From: Halioxenophilus aromaticivorans
GTDB taxonomy: Bacteria; Pseudomonadota; Gammaproteobacteria; Pseudomonadales; Cellvibrionaceae
Assembly: GCF_042850945.1 (NCBI RefSeq)
Contig: NZ_AP031496.1
Location: 2,542,001 to 2,606,000, forward strand
Direction of reading: 5' to 3'
Length of the DNA: 64,000 bases
The notes beneath the pieces were generated by a model. The model was given only the letters and a program-made list of their open reading frames with translations, did not search any database and was not told the DNA's origin. Shown here in pieces: positions 1 to 8,697 of the stretch. Position numbers and translations under genes: made by a program. Positions within the stretch are counted from its first letter, which is position 1, and every line of letters starts with the position of its first letter.

Positions 1-174
1 TACCCGATTGGCCAGGCGATTGAATTCGGCATAGCTGTAGTGGCTGGATTCAAAGGTGAAGAAACACTGATCGGGAATGGCTTGTGCGCGCTCTTCCAGT
101 AACCGACTAAAAATCATTCGGTCGGCAGGCATGGTGTCGAAGTAGTGGGTAACAGGGGCGGTTGTCGAGTTCAT
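1..174 (-). CDS. AMP-binding acyl-CoA synthetase, N-terminal fragment (runs off window)
   Basis: An open frame of 58 codons starts with ATG at 172-174 on the minus strand and continues past the window edge without a stop. The peptide begins MNSTTAPVTHYF and contains LLEERAQAIPDQCFFTFE followed by YSYAEFNRLANRV, which is the usual N-terminal opening of the ANL superfamily of acyl/aryl-CoA ligases (the stretch in which the substrate-free protein names its input, before the A3 phosphate loop). It lies 10 bp downstream of the acetoacetyl-CoA synthetase-like gene on the same strand, so it is probably the third gene of an operon with the racemase-like gene. Substrate cannot be told from this piece. 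Confidence 0.75.
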   Translation of the reverse strand, partial: MNSTTAPVTHYFDTMPADRMIFSRLLEERAQAIPDQCFFTFESSHYSYAEFNRLANRV

Positions 175-184
175 GGCGATAATG

Positions 185-2170
185 TCAGTTGTTGTTATGG
201 ATGGTTGAGGGACGAGAATGCTGGGTGTACCAGGCGACGATTTCGTCGATCGCCTGGGCATTGCCCAGGCTATCGGGGTTGGCAACCTGTTCAATGCTCG
301 CCCCTTGTAAGATGCGCTTTACTGGCGTTTCGATTTTTTTGCCGGTGAGCGTACGGGGAATAGCGTTTAGCCAGACGACATTGTCCGGCACATGGCGAGG
401 TGACAGTTCGTTACGCAAGCGTAGCGTAACGGTTCGCTCCAGTTCCTGAGGGTTGGCACCCGGTTGAGCCACCAGAAACAGAATTAATTGGCCCAGGCCG
501 CCATCATCGTCTTCGAGGTGAATGATCAGGCTGTCGCGTACTTCGGGTATGGCTTCAATCAGGTCGTAGAAGTCGGCGGTTCCCAGTCGAACGCCGCCCC
601 GGTTGAGGGTGGAATCGGATCGTCCGGTAATCACCGAGGCGTAATCCGGATAGATGATAATCCAGTCGCCGTGCGTCCACATTCCTGGGTTCTGGTTGAA
701 ATAGGCCTCATGAAAGCGTTGATTACGCGGGTCATTCCAAAACTTGACGGGCATGGAGGGCATTGGGGTGGTAACAACCAGCTCACCGGGCTCATCGACA
801 ATCGGCTGACCATGCGCGTCGAGGGCTTCTACCCGACAGCCCAGCATGGGTGCGGCTAATTCACCGGCACGAATATCGACCATGGGTGAGGCGCCGAGAA
901 AGGCCGAGCAGATATCGGTACCGCCGGCGACAGAGGCGATAACCACCTGTGCGCCAAATTGATCGGCAAGCCATTCAAACCCGGCGGTCGGTAAGGGCGA
1001 GCCGGTTGACCCGATGGCTTGTATGGTGCCCAGATCGTAATCTCGGGCGGGAGTTGAGCCCGCATTCAGGCAGCTCATATAAAAGGTGGCAGAATTGCCG
1101 AAGTAGGTCAGCTTTTCTTTTTCAGCCAGTGCCCAGAGGTTATCGACATCGGGGGCCATGGGGTTGCCGTCAAAGCAGACCATACGGGAGCCAAGCAGCA
1201 GGGCACTGACACTGTAGTTCCAGACCATCCAGCCGGTAGTCGAAAACCAAAAAAACACGTCGTCCTCGCTGACGTCGTTATGCAAACCCAGTGCCTTAAC
1301 ATGCTCCAACAGAATGCCGCCGTGACCGTGCACAATGGCTTTTGGCAGCCCGGACGTGCCAGAGCTAAACAGAATGTACAGTGGGTGGTCGAAATTGCCG
1401 CGGTAGCAATCCAGCTCACGCCAGTGGTTTAGCAACGACGGCCAGGGTGTGGCTCGGTCGAGGGTAATCGCCGGGTGGTAGGGCACATCAATCAGGTGCT
1501 CAATACTGGTCACTGACTGGCAGATTTGAGCAACTTGTTCCCGGCGGTCAATCGATTTGTCGCCATAGCGGTATCCACCAATCGCCAGTAGCAGTCGAGG
1601 TTGAACTTGACTGAGGCGATCAACAACGGCTTTGACACCGAACTCAGGGGCGCAGCTTACCCAAATGGCGCCAATCGATGCCGTTGCCAGAAACGCGATG
1701 GTGGCTTCGGGCATGTTGGGCAGGTAGGCGGCGACCACATCCCCGGGTTGAATGCCCCGCTGACGAAGGCCTTCGGCGCAGCGGGCAACCTGATCATGCA
1801 GCTGGTCGCGACTGAGTTCAATACGCTCACGGGTTTGTGAAACACCGACCAGAGCCGTCTGTGCCCCTCGGTATTGGAGAATATGCTGCGGGTAAGAAAC
1901 GCGGGCCCCCGGTAGCCATGCTTTCGGCGGTAACTGCGGTTGGGGAAGGATCGCTTGATAAGGGCCAAGGTCCAGTCGATAAAACTCGATGATGGCTTGC
2001 CAGAAATCTTCCAGGTGATTGACCGACCACTCCCACAGCGCCGAGTAGGTGGTCAGGGTTAGCTGTTTTTCATGGCCTAACCATTGGCAGAATCGGCCCA
2101 TATTGGTGGATTCCAGAATGCCTTCGGGCGCCTTGCGCAATAGTTTGCCCCTTGCTTCATGGTGACTCAT
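185..2170 (-). CDS. Acetoacetyl-CoA synthetase-like ligase
   Basis: The 661-residue product has the length and layout of acetoacetate-CoA ligases (AacS, about 650 aa): an N-terminal ACS-type domain with ALWEWSVNHLEDFW near residue 45, the phosphate-binding loop LFSSGTSGLPKAIVHGHGG near residue 265, a RSDSTLNRGGVRLG hinge region, and the C-terminal GKKIETPVKR lysine motif used in adenylation. The family converts acetoacetate, ATP and CoA to acetoacetyl-CoA in the cytoplasm. It follows the racemase-like gene by 5 bp and is probably co-transcribed with it. Inference: acetoacetate released by the HMG-CoA-lyase-like enzyme at 31898 would be salvaged here and cleaved by the thiolase at 6174. The family also includes ligases for other short 3-oxo acids, so substrate identity is likely rather than certain. 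Confidence 0.88.
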   Translation of the reverse strand: MSHHEARGKLLRKAPEGILESTNMGRFCQWLGHEKQLTLTTYSALWEWSVNHLEDFWQAIIEFYRLDLGPYQAILPQPQLPPKAWLPGARVSYPQHILQYRGAQTALVGVSQTRERIELSRDQLHDQVARCAEGLRQRGIQPGDVVAAYLPNMPEATIAFLATASIGAIWVSCAPEFGVKAVVDRLSQVQPRLLLAIGGYRYGDKSIDRREQVAQICQSVTSIEHLIDVPYHPAITLDRATPWPSLLNHWRELDCYRGNFDHPLYILFSSGTSGLPKAIVHGHGGILLEHVKALGLHNDVSEDDVFFWFSTTGWMVWNYSVSALLLGSRMVCFDGNPMAPDVDNLWALAEKEKLTYFGNSATFYMSCLNAGSTPARDYDLGTIQAIGSTGSPLPTAGFEWLADQFGAQVVIASVAGGTDICSAFLGASPMVDIRAGELAAPMLGCRVEALDAHGQPIVDEPGELVVTTPMPSMPVKFWNDPRNQRFHEAYFNQNPGMWTHGDWIIIYPDYASVITGRSDSTLNRGGVRLGTADFYDLIEAIPEVRDSLIIHLEDDDGGLGQLILFLVAQPGANPQELERTVTLRLRNELSPRHVPDNVVWLNAIPRTLTGKKIETPVKRILQGASIEQVANPDSLGNAQAIDEIVAWYTQHSRPSTIHNNN

Positions 2171-2175
2171 TGTCT

Positions 2176-3303
2176 TTACCCTTGGTCATCGTTGCTGGCT
2201 TCCAAATTAGCTATGGCGGCTCGAATGATCTGCTCATGCTCTCCGGGGGTGGGGGCTGGGCTCGGCGTCGCTAAGTCGGTACGTGAAAAACGTGGGCCGG
2301 GCGCGGGTTGAGGAATGTGCTTAAGTTGAATGTAAGTTTGGCGAGCTTTGTGATGGGGGTGCTGCAAGGCTTCTTCGAAGCTCAGGACTGGAGTGACACA
2401 GGCATCGGTTGCTTCGAACAGTTGGGCCCAATGATCTCGCGGTTGAGATTTGAAGATGTCTGTTAATTGCCGGCGCAAGCGGGCTTTATCGTCGTCACTT
2501 TTGCGCGGCCAGTCGGCGGCATTTAGCCCCAGCCCGCTCATCAATGTTTGGTAAAACGCCTCTTCAATGGCGCCAACCGCCACGAATTTGTTGTCGGCGG
2601 TTGCGTAAAGGGCGTACCAGGGAGTGCTGCCATCAAAGGTGTTGGTGCCACGTTGACCCCAGCTACCACTGCCCAGCATTCCCATTGTGGCGGCAGAAAG
2701 CGAGGCAACACCATCGACAATGGCACCGTCAATCACCTGTCCCAGGCCTGACCGCTGGCGTTCAATCAATGCGGCCAAGATCCCGGTCAGCATAAACATC
2801 CCACCGCCGGCGTAATCACCCAGTAAGTTCAACGGGATAGCTGGCTCATCGGCTGTACCCATGGCATCAAGCGCGCCCGATAACGCCAGATAATTAATGT
2901 CGTGCCCAGCGGTGTTGGCCAGGGGGCCGGTTTGCCCCCAGCCTGTCATGCGGGCGTAGATCAATCGCTTGTTGAGCGCTTGCAGCTGGCCGGGGCCAAT
3001 ATTTAATTTCTCGGCGGCACCGGGTCGCATGCCTTCGATAAAGATGTCGGTCTGTTCGATCAGAGCGTAAAACGTTTCCCGATCGGCTTCATGTTTAAGG
3101 TTCAGGGCAATGCTTTTTTGGCTGCGTCGGCGTGGATCCAGGTCGGGAGGAACGGTCACGATCATGGGGGATGTGCGATCAACAATGGTGACGTCGCACC
3201 CTAGGTCGGCCAGTAGCATGCAGGCGTAGGGCGCGGGGCCCCATGAAGCCAAGTGGACGACCCGAATATCTGATAACGGGCGGGTAGGGTGTGCGGGTGA
3301 CAT
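2176..3303 (-). CDS. CaiB/BaiF family protein, alpha-methylacyl-CoA racemase-like
   Basis: The 375-residue protein belongs to the family III CoA-transferase fold (opening VVHLASWGPAPYACMLLADLG; SIALNLKHEADRETF; MTGWGQTGPLA). The segment GHDINYLALSGAL (His134) and LGDYAGGGMF (Asp163) correspond to the His/Asp pair that performs 1,1-proton transfer in alpha-methylacyl-CoA racemase, rather than to the formyl-CoA transferase aspartate. Known role: epimerisation of 2-methyl-branched acyl-CoAs so that the (S)-specific acyl-CoA dehydrogenase can act, as needed in isoprenoid and sterol side-chain degradation. First gene of a minus-strand operon with the two CoA ligases downstream; a TetR-type palindrome sits about 100 bp upstream of its start. 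A true CoA-transferase role cannot be excluded. Confidence 0.85.
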   Translation of the reverse strand: MSPAHPTRPLSDIRVVHLASWGPAPYACMLLADLGCDVTIVDRTSPMIVTVPPDLDPRRRSQKSIALNLKHEADRETFYALIEQTDIFIEGMRPGAAEKLNIGPGQLQALNKRLIYARMTGWGQTGPLANTAGHDINYLALSGALDAMGTADEPAIPLNLLGDYAGGGMFMLTGILAALIERQRSGLGQVIDGAIVDGVASLSAATMGMLGSGSWGQRGTNTFDGSTPWYALYATADNKFVAVGAIEEAFYQTLMSGLGLNAADWPRKSDDDKARLRRQLTDIFKSQPRDHWAQLFEATDACVTPVLSFEEALQHPHHKARQTYIQLKHIPQPAPGPRFSRTDLATPSPAPTPGEHEQIIRAAIANLEASNDDQG

Positions 3304-3403
3304 GGTTAATCCAAGGTCAGTTTTTAGTTATTGTGTCGCGAGAGCGGATACGCGCTTCATCTTTGATTTTTGTCTTAGGCTAGCAATTTGTTTTCATAAA
3401 GTC

Positions 3404-3417
3404 CAACATCAGTGTTT
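3404..3417. promoter_or_regulatory. Putative TetR operator (CAACATCAGTGTTT)
   Basis: Variant of the repeated 14-bp palindrome; left arm CAACA and right arm TGTTT spaced by four bases. It lies about 100 bp before the racemase-like gene on the minus strand. Weaker than the perfect copies because of the last base. Confidence 0.6.
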
Positions 3418-3961
3418 AAAAAAAGACGCAGTCTAAACGGTACGGTTTTTTAACCGTTACATCGGTGACGTTTGGTGGCTTCACGACGGCAGTGTTAAGC
3501 GGCGCAAATCTTTGTATGGGGCTCTGGTTGGTGTTTTTATGTAGGCAACCCGCCATAATTTCTGGCTGTATTGCTTTGGTTGGGGGCGCTGATGGTGAAC
3601 TGTTTTGGCGACCACAGGGTGGTTGGGGAGTGCGGGTGCCAGTAAAGCCGTTGCCGGTCCGCGGGGTCGGTAGCTTGACATGGCCTGGACGGCTGTACCT
3701 GATCAAGCATTTTTTAATAACAACATGCGTGTTGCTATTATTTTACTTGGTAATTACGGCCCGCGTGAAGGGCTTGGTAAGTATGAGCAAACGCCCCAGG
3801 ATGCGTGTTGTGCTCACGCAGGGGCCTGCTCTGTTGATCAGCTTTGGTTGGTTATACGTTGGTCCTGTTGGGGTCGTTTTCCCCCTATCTGACTATCCCA
3901 ATTGCGATTTTTATCTTCTTCTGCGCGCAATAAGCTACCCGAAAACAACCAAATTAAAAAT

Positions 3962-3975
3962 CAACATATATGTTG
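3962..3975. promoter_or_regulatory. Putative TetR operator (perfect palindrome) overlapping a promoter
   Basis: CAACATATATGTTG is a perfect 14-bp palindrome, identical to the copy at 17537. Reading rightwards, TTGTAT (3973-3978) and TAGAAT (3995-4000) are 16 bp apart and could be the -35 and -10 boxes of the acyl-CoA dehydrogenase operon that begins at 4143, so a bound repressor would cover the -35 box. Function as an operator is inferred from recurrence. Confidence 0.78.
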
Positions 3976-4093
3976 TATTTAAATATCTTGGCGATAGAAT
4001 AAAGTTCGACAATGTATTGATACGGCTATCAAAAGCTTGCGTATACAATAAAAGTTCAGTTGGCACACTTAAGTGGCCTGCTTATAACAAAGT

Positions 4094-4107
4094 CAACACA
4101 ATTGTTT
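4094..4107. promoter_or_regulatory. Possible secondary operator (CAACACAATTGTTT)
   Basis: A weak second match (arms CAACA and TGTTT, four-base spacer) 36 bp before the acyl-CoA dehydrogenase start. It could be an auxiliary site or chance in AT-rich DNA. Confidence 0.35.
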
Positions 4108-4142
4108 TATTTGGTCTTTAGGCTGATCCGCTGGAGAAAACT

Positions 4143-5312
4143 ATGTTCGATCTTGATCTTAACGATACCCAACAAGCACTGGTGGACAGTGTGAAAAAAG
4201 TCTGCTCAAAATTCGATGATCAGTACTGGACCAAGCATGAGCAAAGCGGTGAGTTTCCCTTTGCGTTTTTTGATGCTATGGCCGAACTGGGAATTCTCGG
4301 CATGGCGACTCCTGAAGCATACGGAGGCAGTGCGTGCTCAATTGAAGATACGGCCTTGGTATTGGAAGCCGTTGCAGCCAGTGGGGCGGGTATTAATGGG
4401 TGCTCAACGATTCATCTGTCTATGTTTGGTTTTCACCCTGTGATCTGTCACGGGTCGGAAGCGTTGAAGCAAAAATATTTGCCTCGAATTGCGTCCGGTG
4501 ATTTACACGTTTCTTTTAGTGTTACCGAGCCAGATGCTGGCAGCGATACCAGTAAAATAACCACTAAAGCCGTTAAAACCGATGGCGGTTGGTTGTTAAG
4601 CGGCCGTAAGGTGTGGCTGACAAAGGCGCATATTTCGAAATCAGCGCTTGTACTGGCGCGTACATCGGCGGTCGGTGAAACTAAGCGCCCCATTGATGGC
4701 TTGTCGTTATTTGTTGTCGATTTTGATGATAAAACCACCGATATTTCACTGATCCCTAAAATGGGCCGCCGCTGTGTGGGAAGTTGTGAAGTGGTCTTTG
4801 ATAATACGTTTATTCCTGAAGAAAACTTGGTGGGTGAGATTGGCAAAGGTTTTTATAACCTGCTCGATGGTCTCAACCCAGAGCGGGTATTTGTGGCAGC
4901 AGAGGGCGTGGGTGTTGGCCGTGTTGCATTGGAGCGAGGCGTGCGCTATGCCAACGAGCGCTCTGTCTTTGGTCGTTTAATTGGGCAGAATCAAGGTGTG
5001 CAACACCCACTGGCTGATGCTCATATGCAATTGAACGCAGCCCACACGATGTACCGTGTAGCGGCTCGCTTGTACGATCAGGGTAAACCGTGTGGTGAAG
5101 AGGCTAATACCGCGAAATTTCTGGCCGGACGGGCTGCCAACTATGCCGTGGATCGCGCTTTTCAAACACACGGTGGCATGGGTATGGCTGTGGAATACCA
5201 AATTGAGCGTTGGTACCGAGAGATTCGCCTGATCCGCATTGCGCCGGTGTCCGAAGAGCAGATTATGAATTATATCGGAGAGAAAGTGTTGGGTCTGCCA
5301 CGCTCATATTAG
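4143..5312 (+). CDS. Acyl-CoA dehydrogenase
   Basis: The 389-residue flavoprotein has the full acyl-CoA dehydrogenase layout: helical N-domain (FDLDLNDTQQALVDSV), FAD/substrate segment SFSVTEPDAGSDTSKI near 124-138, the KVWLTKAHISKSALVL beta domain, and the C-terminal helical domain with FGRLIGQNQGVQHPLADAH and QTHGGMGMAVEYQIERWYREIRLIRI. By eye, the position of the usual catalytic Glu of short/medium-chain enzymes (YEGT) is RIAPVSEEQ, without Glu at that spot; instead GLNPER carries Glu247 where isovaleryl-CoA dehydrogenase has its catalytic Glu. This suggests a branched-chain substrate. ATG is preceded by CTGGAGAA. First gene of an operon with SDR, thiolase and DUF2889, under the 3962 operator. 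It is the only acyl-CoA dehydrogenase in the window. Confidence 0.92.
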   Translation: MFDLDLNDTQQALVDSVKKVCSKFDDQYWTKHEQSGEFPFAFFDAMAELGILGMATPEAYGGSACSIEDTALVLEAVAASGAGINGCSTIHLSMFGFHPVICHGSEALKQKYLPRIASGDLHVSFSVTEPDAGSDTSKITTKAVKTDGGWLLSGRKVWLTKAHISKSALVLARTSAVGETKRPIDGLSLFVVDFDDKTTDISLIPKMGRRCVGSCEVVFDNTFIPEENLVGEIGKGFYNLLDGLNPERVFVAAEGVGVGRVALERGVRYANERSVFGRLIGQNQGVQHPLADAHMQLNAAHTMYRVAARLYDQGKPCGEEANTAKFLAGRAANYAVDRAFQTHGGMGMAVEYQIERWYREIRLIRIAPVSEEQIMNYIGEKVLGLPRSY

Positions 5313-5376
5313 CGTTGTTGGTTCTTTTTGGCTCGTGCTGATTTTGGTGCGAGCTTTTTTTGTTACGGTAATCTTT

Positions 5377-6153
5377 ATGTCGAGCTCCTATTTTAATTTG
5401 TCTGGTAAGGTGGCGCTGGTCACGGGTGCCTCCAGTGGTTTGGGTATCCACTTTGCCAACCTACTTGCCGCTGAGGGTGCCTTGGTGATTTTGACGGCGC
5501 GCAGAGAGCATAAACTGGCCTGCGTGGTGGAAGGTATTCAGCAAGCGGGAGGGGTTGCGATGGCCATTCCCATGGATGTTACCTCGGTCGACAGTGTCAC
5601 CACCGCCTTTGCGCGAATTCGCCAAGAGCATGGGCGGTTGGATATCTTAATTAATAACGCCGGTGTGGCGAGTAATCCCACTAAGTTTCTCGATACTGGC
5701 GAAGAGGATTGGGCCTGGGTGATGCAGACCAATCTTGACGGTGCCTGGCGGGCGGCAAAAGCGGCTGCACAATTAATGGTTGATGTGGGTGAAGGCGGAA
5801 CGATCGTTAATATCGCCTCTATTTACGGGCTGCATACCGGCGCTTTAAAGGTGGCGTATAACGTGTCTAAGGCGGGCGTTGTGCAAATGACCAAGTCGAT
5901 GGCAGTCGAAATGTGCCGTCACAATATTCGGGTAAATGCGTTGTGTCCGGGCTGGGTGATGACCGACCTCAACCGAGAATACTTTTTGTCAGAGGGCGGT
6001 AAGCGTTACGTAAAAACCATTCCGATGAAACGTTTGGGGCAGGTCGATGATTTGACGGTCCCTCTGTTGATGTTAGCCAGTGATAAAGCGGGCAGCTATA
6101 TGACGGGTACCTGTGTGACGGTGGACGGCGGCATCGTCGAGAGTGCCGTTTAA
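5377..6153 (+). CDS. SDR family oxidoreductase
   Basis: Classical short-chain dehydrogenase: cofactor loop TGASSGLGIHFA near residue 14, NNAG, catalytic Ser in NIASIYG and YNVSK (Tyr-x3-Lys), then RVNALCPGWVMTDL and a GG-terminated C-terminus. Expected to oxidise or reduce a hydroxyl/keto group, in this setting most simply a 3-hydroxyacyl-CoA or a terpenoid alcohol. I start at ATG 5377 (MSSSYFNLSGK), which gives the standard N-terminus; an upstream ATG at 5335 would add 14 hydrophobic residues. It lies between the acyl-CoA dehydrogenase and the thiolase in the same orientation, which supports a beta-oxidation role, but cofactor and substrate are not determined. Confidence 0.88.
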   Translation: MSSSYFNLSGKVALVTGASSGLGIHFANLLAAEGALVILTARREHKLACVVEGIQQAGGVAMAIPMDVTSVDSVTTAFARIRQEHGRLDILINNAGVASNPTKFLDTGEEDWAWVMQTNLDGAWRAAKAAAQLMVDVGEGGTIVNIASIYGLHTGALKVAYNVSKAGVVQMTKSMAVEMCRHNIRVNALCPGWVMTDLNREYFLSEGGKRYVKTIPMKRLGQVDDLTVPLLMLASDKAGSYMTGTCVTVDGGIVESAV

Positions 6154-6173
6154 ACAAGCTTGAGTAAACTATT

Positions 6174-7358
6174 ATGAAAGATGCAGTGATTGTTTCCACC
6201 GCAAGAACGCCTATAGGCCGCGCTTTTCGCGGTGCATTTAATAACACGAAATCACCGACTTTAATGGCGCATGCACTCCGGCACGCCGCTAATCGTAGCG
6301 GCGTGGATTATGGCGAAATTGACGATGTGGTAATCGGTACCACTCTTACCGGAGGCAGTGCCGCGTTAAATATTGCTCGTACGGGCGCCCTTGCCGCCGG
6401 TTTTCCAGAAAGCGTGCCCGCACAAACCATTGAGCGCCAGTGTTCATCCGGCTTGATGGCCATTGCAACAGCGGCTAAACAAATTATGTGTGACAGTATG
6501 GATATTGTGGCCGCCGGCGGGCAAGAAAATATTTCTGAAGTCCAAAATCAATTTTTGGCTTGGGCAGAAGCGGGGCAAGACGCTAATGTCACCCAGCATT
6601 CCAGGCATGCGTACATGCCCATGTTGAAGACGGCTGAGCACGTAGCACAAAAATACAATATCAGCCGTGAGGATCAGGATACCTATGCATTGATATCCCA
6701 GCAGCGCACGGCAGCTGCGCAAGCGGAGGGTAGGTTTGACGCTGAAATAGTACCCATGACAACGGTTAAGACGGTTTTAGAAAAAGAGACCGGTAATTCA
6801 CGAAGTGAGAGTGTTACGCTTGAGCATGATGAGGGCAATCGTCCTACCACTTCGCTGCAAAGTTTATCGTCTTTACAACCGGTTATGGAAGGCGGTGTGA
6901 TTACTGCGGGTAATGCCAGTCAATTATCGGATGGCGCGTCTGCCTGTTTGTTGATGGAAGGCAAAATAGCACAACAACGCAATCTTCACCCCCTTGGCGT
7001 CTACCGTGGTATGACCGTGTGTGGCAGCGCGCCAGAGGAAATGGGCATTGCGCCGGTTTACGCTATTCCTAAGCTGTTAAAGACACACGGTTTGAATATC
7101 CGAGATATCGGCCTGTGGGAGTTAAATGAAGCGTTTGCCTGTCAGGCGTTATATTGTCGAGACTATCTTGAAATCGACCCAGAGATATACAACGTAAATG
7201 GCGGCGGAATTTCGATTGGTCACCCTTACGGTATGACCGGGGCGCGTATGGTGGGGCATGCACTGATTGAAGGTAAACGCCGCGGTGTGAAGTACGTGGT
7301 GGTGAGCATGTGTGTTGGCGGTGGTATGGGCGCTGCAGCCTTATTTGAGGTTGCCTGA
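6174..7358 (+). CDS. Acetyl-CoA acetyltransferase (thiolase)
   Basis: Complete thiolase of 394 residues. The nucleophilic Cys90 is in IERQCSSGLMAIA, the His in GGISIGHPYGMTGARM and the second Cys in VSMCVGGGMGAAALF, so all catalytic residues of a degradative thiolase are present. It would cleave 3-ketoacyl-CoA with CoA to acetyl-CoA (or propionyl-CoA after methyl branches) and the shortened chain, and could also split acetoacetyl-CoA. Follows the SDR by 20 bp; same operon as the acyl-CoA dehydrogenase. Contrast with the thiolase-like protein at 15654, which lacks the first Cys. Confidence 0.93.
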   Translation: MKDAVIVSTARTPIGRAFRGAFNNTKSPTLMAHALRHAANRSGVDYGEIDDVVIGTTLTGGSAALNIARTGALAAGFPESVPAQTIERQCSSGLMAIATAAKQIMCDSMDIVAAGGQENISEVQNQFLAWAEAGQDANVTQHSRHAYMPMLKTAEHVAQKYNISREDQDTYALISQQRTAAAQAEGRFDAEIVPMTTVKTVLEKETGNSRSESVTLEHDEGNRPTTSLQSLSSLQPVMEGGVITAGNASQLSDGASACLLMEGKIAQQRNLHPLGVYRGMTVCGSAPEEMGIAPVYAIPKLLKTHGLNIRDIGLWELNEAFACQALYCRDYLEIDPEIYNVNGGGISIGHPYGMTGARMVGHALIEGKRRGVKYVVVSMCVGGGMGAAALFEVA

Positions 7359-7405
7359 TCGGTCAAGATAAGCGATGGTCAAACAGAGGGCTTGATTTGG
7401 AAATA

Positions 7406-8395
7406 ATGTCAGTAGACCTACCTAACCCATACGGGCACAGCCGTTTACGTCGTAATGCGTCATTTAGGCGAACCACTTCGGTGGATGTTATCTGGCCTGA
7501 AGGGCGTTACGGTAAACTGCAGTTGATTGGCGTGGGACGCGATATATTCACCCACAATACTACGCAACCCATAGAAGTGTTGGCGTTTAATGGTTTGCGA
7601 GTGACGGTCACGGCGGATAAATACATCGAGGCGATAGCTTGTGAACCTGATGTCGGTGCAATATCGTCTTTGCGTGGTTTACCGTGCGTGGGTGGATTTC
7701 GTAGAGGGTATCAGTCGTTAGTTGGGCAAGGTGTGCCTACGCAATCACCTTTGGTACTGCTATTGGATGACGTAATTGGCGCTACGGTGGTGTCTGACTG
7801 GGCCTGGTCTGTGTATCCCAACTTGATCTCAGCCGCGGAAAAGCAAGAGAGAAAAGGTCGGCTTGAAGGTATGGCTGGGGTATGTGCTGGTTTCCGAGCA
7901 GGTTCAAGTGCACTGGCCGCTGACGGGGACTTTCAATACACACGTTGTGCCATAGTGCCTTCGTTACCTCATCCCTCAGACCCTGATGGTTGGCATCCAG
8001 TAAAAAATCACGCCGATGTTTCGTTGCGGCGATCACGTTGCATGGATGTTTGGTTAGAGAATCACAACATTATTATTGAGTCAATATTTCAAGACAGTGC
8101 AGTGCGGCCAGATGGCCGGCGAGTAGCCGTGCACGAGTATTCTCTTCGAGCAGAAGTCAGCCTAGAGGGCTATGTCTTGCAGGGCTTAACGATCACACCG
8201 CACATTCTGCCGTATCCGGAATGCCCCTCAGCGTTATCTTTTGCTTACGGTATGATTGGCAAGTCGTTGCCTGAATTTAACACCAGTGTGCTGACGATGC
8301 TTCGTCGAGAAAAAGGCTGCACGCATCTTAATGATGCTCTTAGGGCTCTTTCTGATTTGCCAGAAATTTTTAGTAACTTACCGTTTCAAGTCTAA
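7406..8395 (+). CDS. DUF2889 family protein
   Basis: About 330 residues. The C-terminal pattern (REKGCTHLNDALRALSDL, preceded by a GKSLPEFN segment) and the N-terminal HSRLRRNASFRRTTSVDVIWPEG match what I know of DUF2889 proteins, which recur next to aromatic, steroid and terpenoid catabolic genes but have no assigned reaction. The middle (residues 95-210) looks expanded and holds no motif I recognise. Neither a signal peptide nor a membrane span is evident. The start is uncertain: ATG at 7406 gives MSVDLPNPYG, while TTG at 7397 has better spacing from AGAGGG at 7385. Fourth gene of the 4143 operon. Confidence 0.7.
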   Translation: MSVDLPNPYGHSRLRRNASFRRTTSVDVIWPEGRYGKLQLIGVGRDIFTHNTTQPIEVLAFNGLRVTVTADKYIEAIACEPDVGAISSLRGLPCVGGFRRGYQSLVGQGVPTQSPLVLLLDDVIGATVVSDWAWSVYPNLISAAEKQERKGRLEGMAGVCAGFRAGSSALAADGDFQYTRCAIVPSLPHPSDPDGWHPVKNHADVSLRRSRCMDVWLENHNIIIESIFQDSAVRPDGRRVAVHEYSLRAEVSLEGYVLQGLTITPHILPYPECPSALSFAYGMIGKSLPEFNTSVLTMLRREKGCTHLNDALRALSDLPEIFSNLPFQV

Positions 8396-8448
8396 TGTGT
8401 TTTAGGGTGAATAAAGCAATACAACAATAAACCCAAAGGAGAGTTGTT

Positions 8449-8697
8449 ATGATAGGTATGGGAAATGGTGCTTGCCCAGTTGACATTAATTTTGAACCTG
8501 AGACATTCAAACCAGGTGACTTAGTGAGCTATCGGGTACCGGAAGAATTTGGTGATACGCCTTTCGTGGGTAAAATTGTTACGGTAGAGCCCGATGTTAT
8601 AGTATTAACTCATTATGGCGATGACTTTGCTGGTGCACATACAATGATTGCGACCAGAAGTGCTCGGCCCGTTGTCACGGTAGACCAGTTGGACTGA
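8449..8697 (+). CDS. Small protein of unknown function (82 aa)
   Basis: A short frame with a strong ribosome site (AAAGGAGAG, 8 bases before ATG) directly after the DUF2889 gene. The product (MIGMGNGACPVDINFEPETF, then a small beta-rich stretch with KPGDLVSYRVPEEFGDTPFV) has the look of a compact SH3-like beta barrel; I recognise no family. Last gene of the acyl-CoA dehydrogenase operon; its good translation signal and location argue that it is real. Confidence 0.6.
   Translation: MIGMGNGACPVDINFEPETFKPGDLVSYRVPEEFGDTPFVGKIVTVEPDVIVLTHYGDDFAGAHTMIATRSARPVVTVDQLD

Larger units (their letters stand above)
3304..4142. other. Divergent intergenic region with operators
   Basis: This 839-bp stretch separates the minus-strand racemase operon from the plus-strand acyl-CoA dehydrogenase operon. 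It holds palindromes at 3404-3417, 3962-3975 and, weaker, 4094-4107. Open frames that cross it read through the palindromes, show no family motif and have no ribosome site, so I treat it as non-coding. The long GC-richer middle (3450-3900) has no explanation and could be a decayed gene. Confidence 0.6.

Noticed and set aside
3465..4121. 218-residue open frame on the plus strand
   Set aside because: It crosses the 3962 and 4094 palindromes and the putative promoter, has no motif or ribosome site, and its composition changes along the length.
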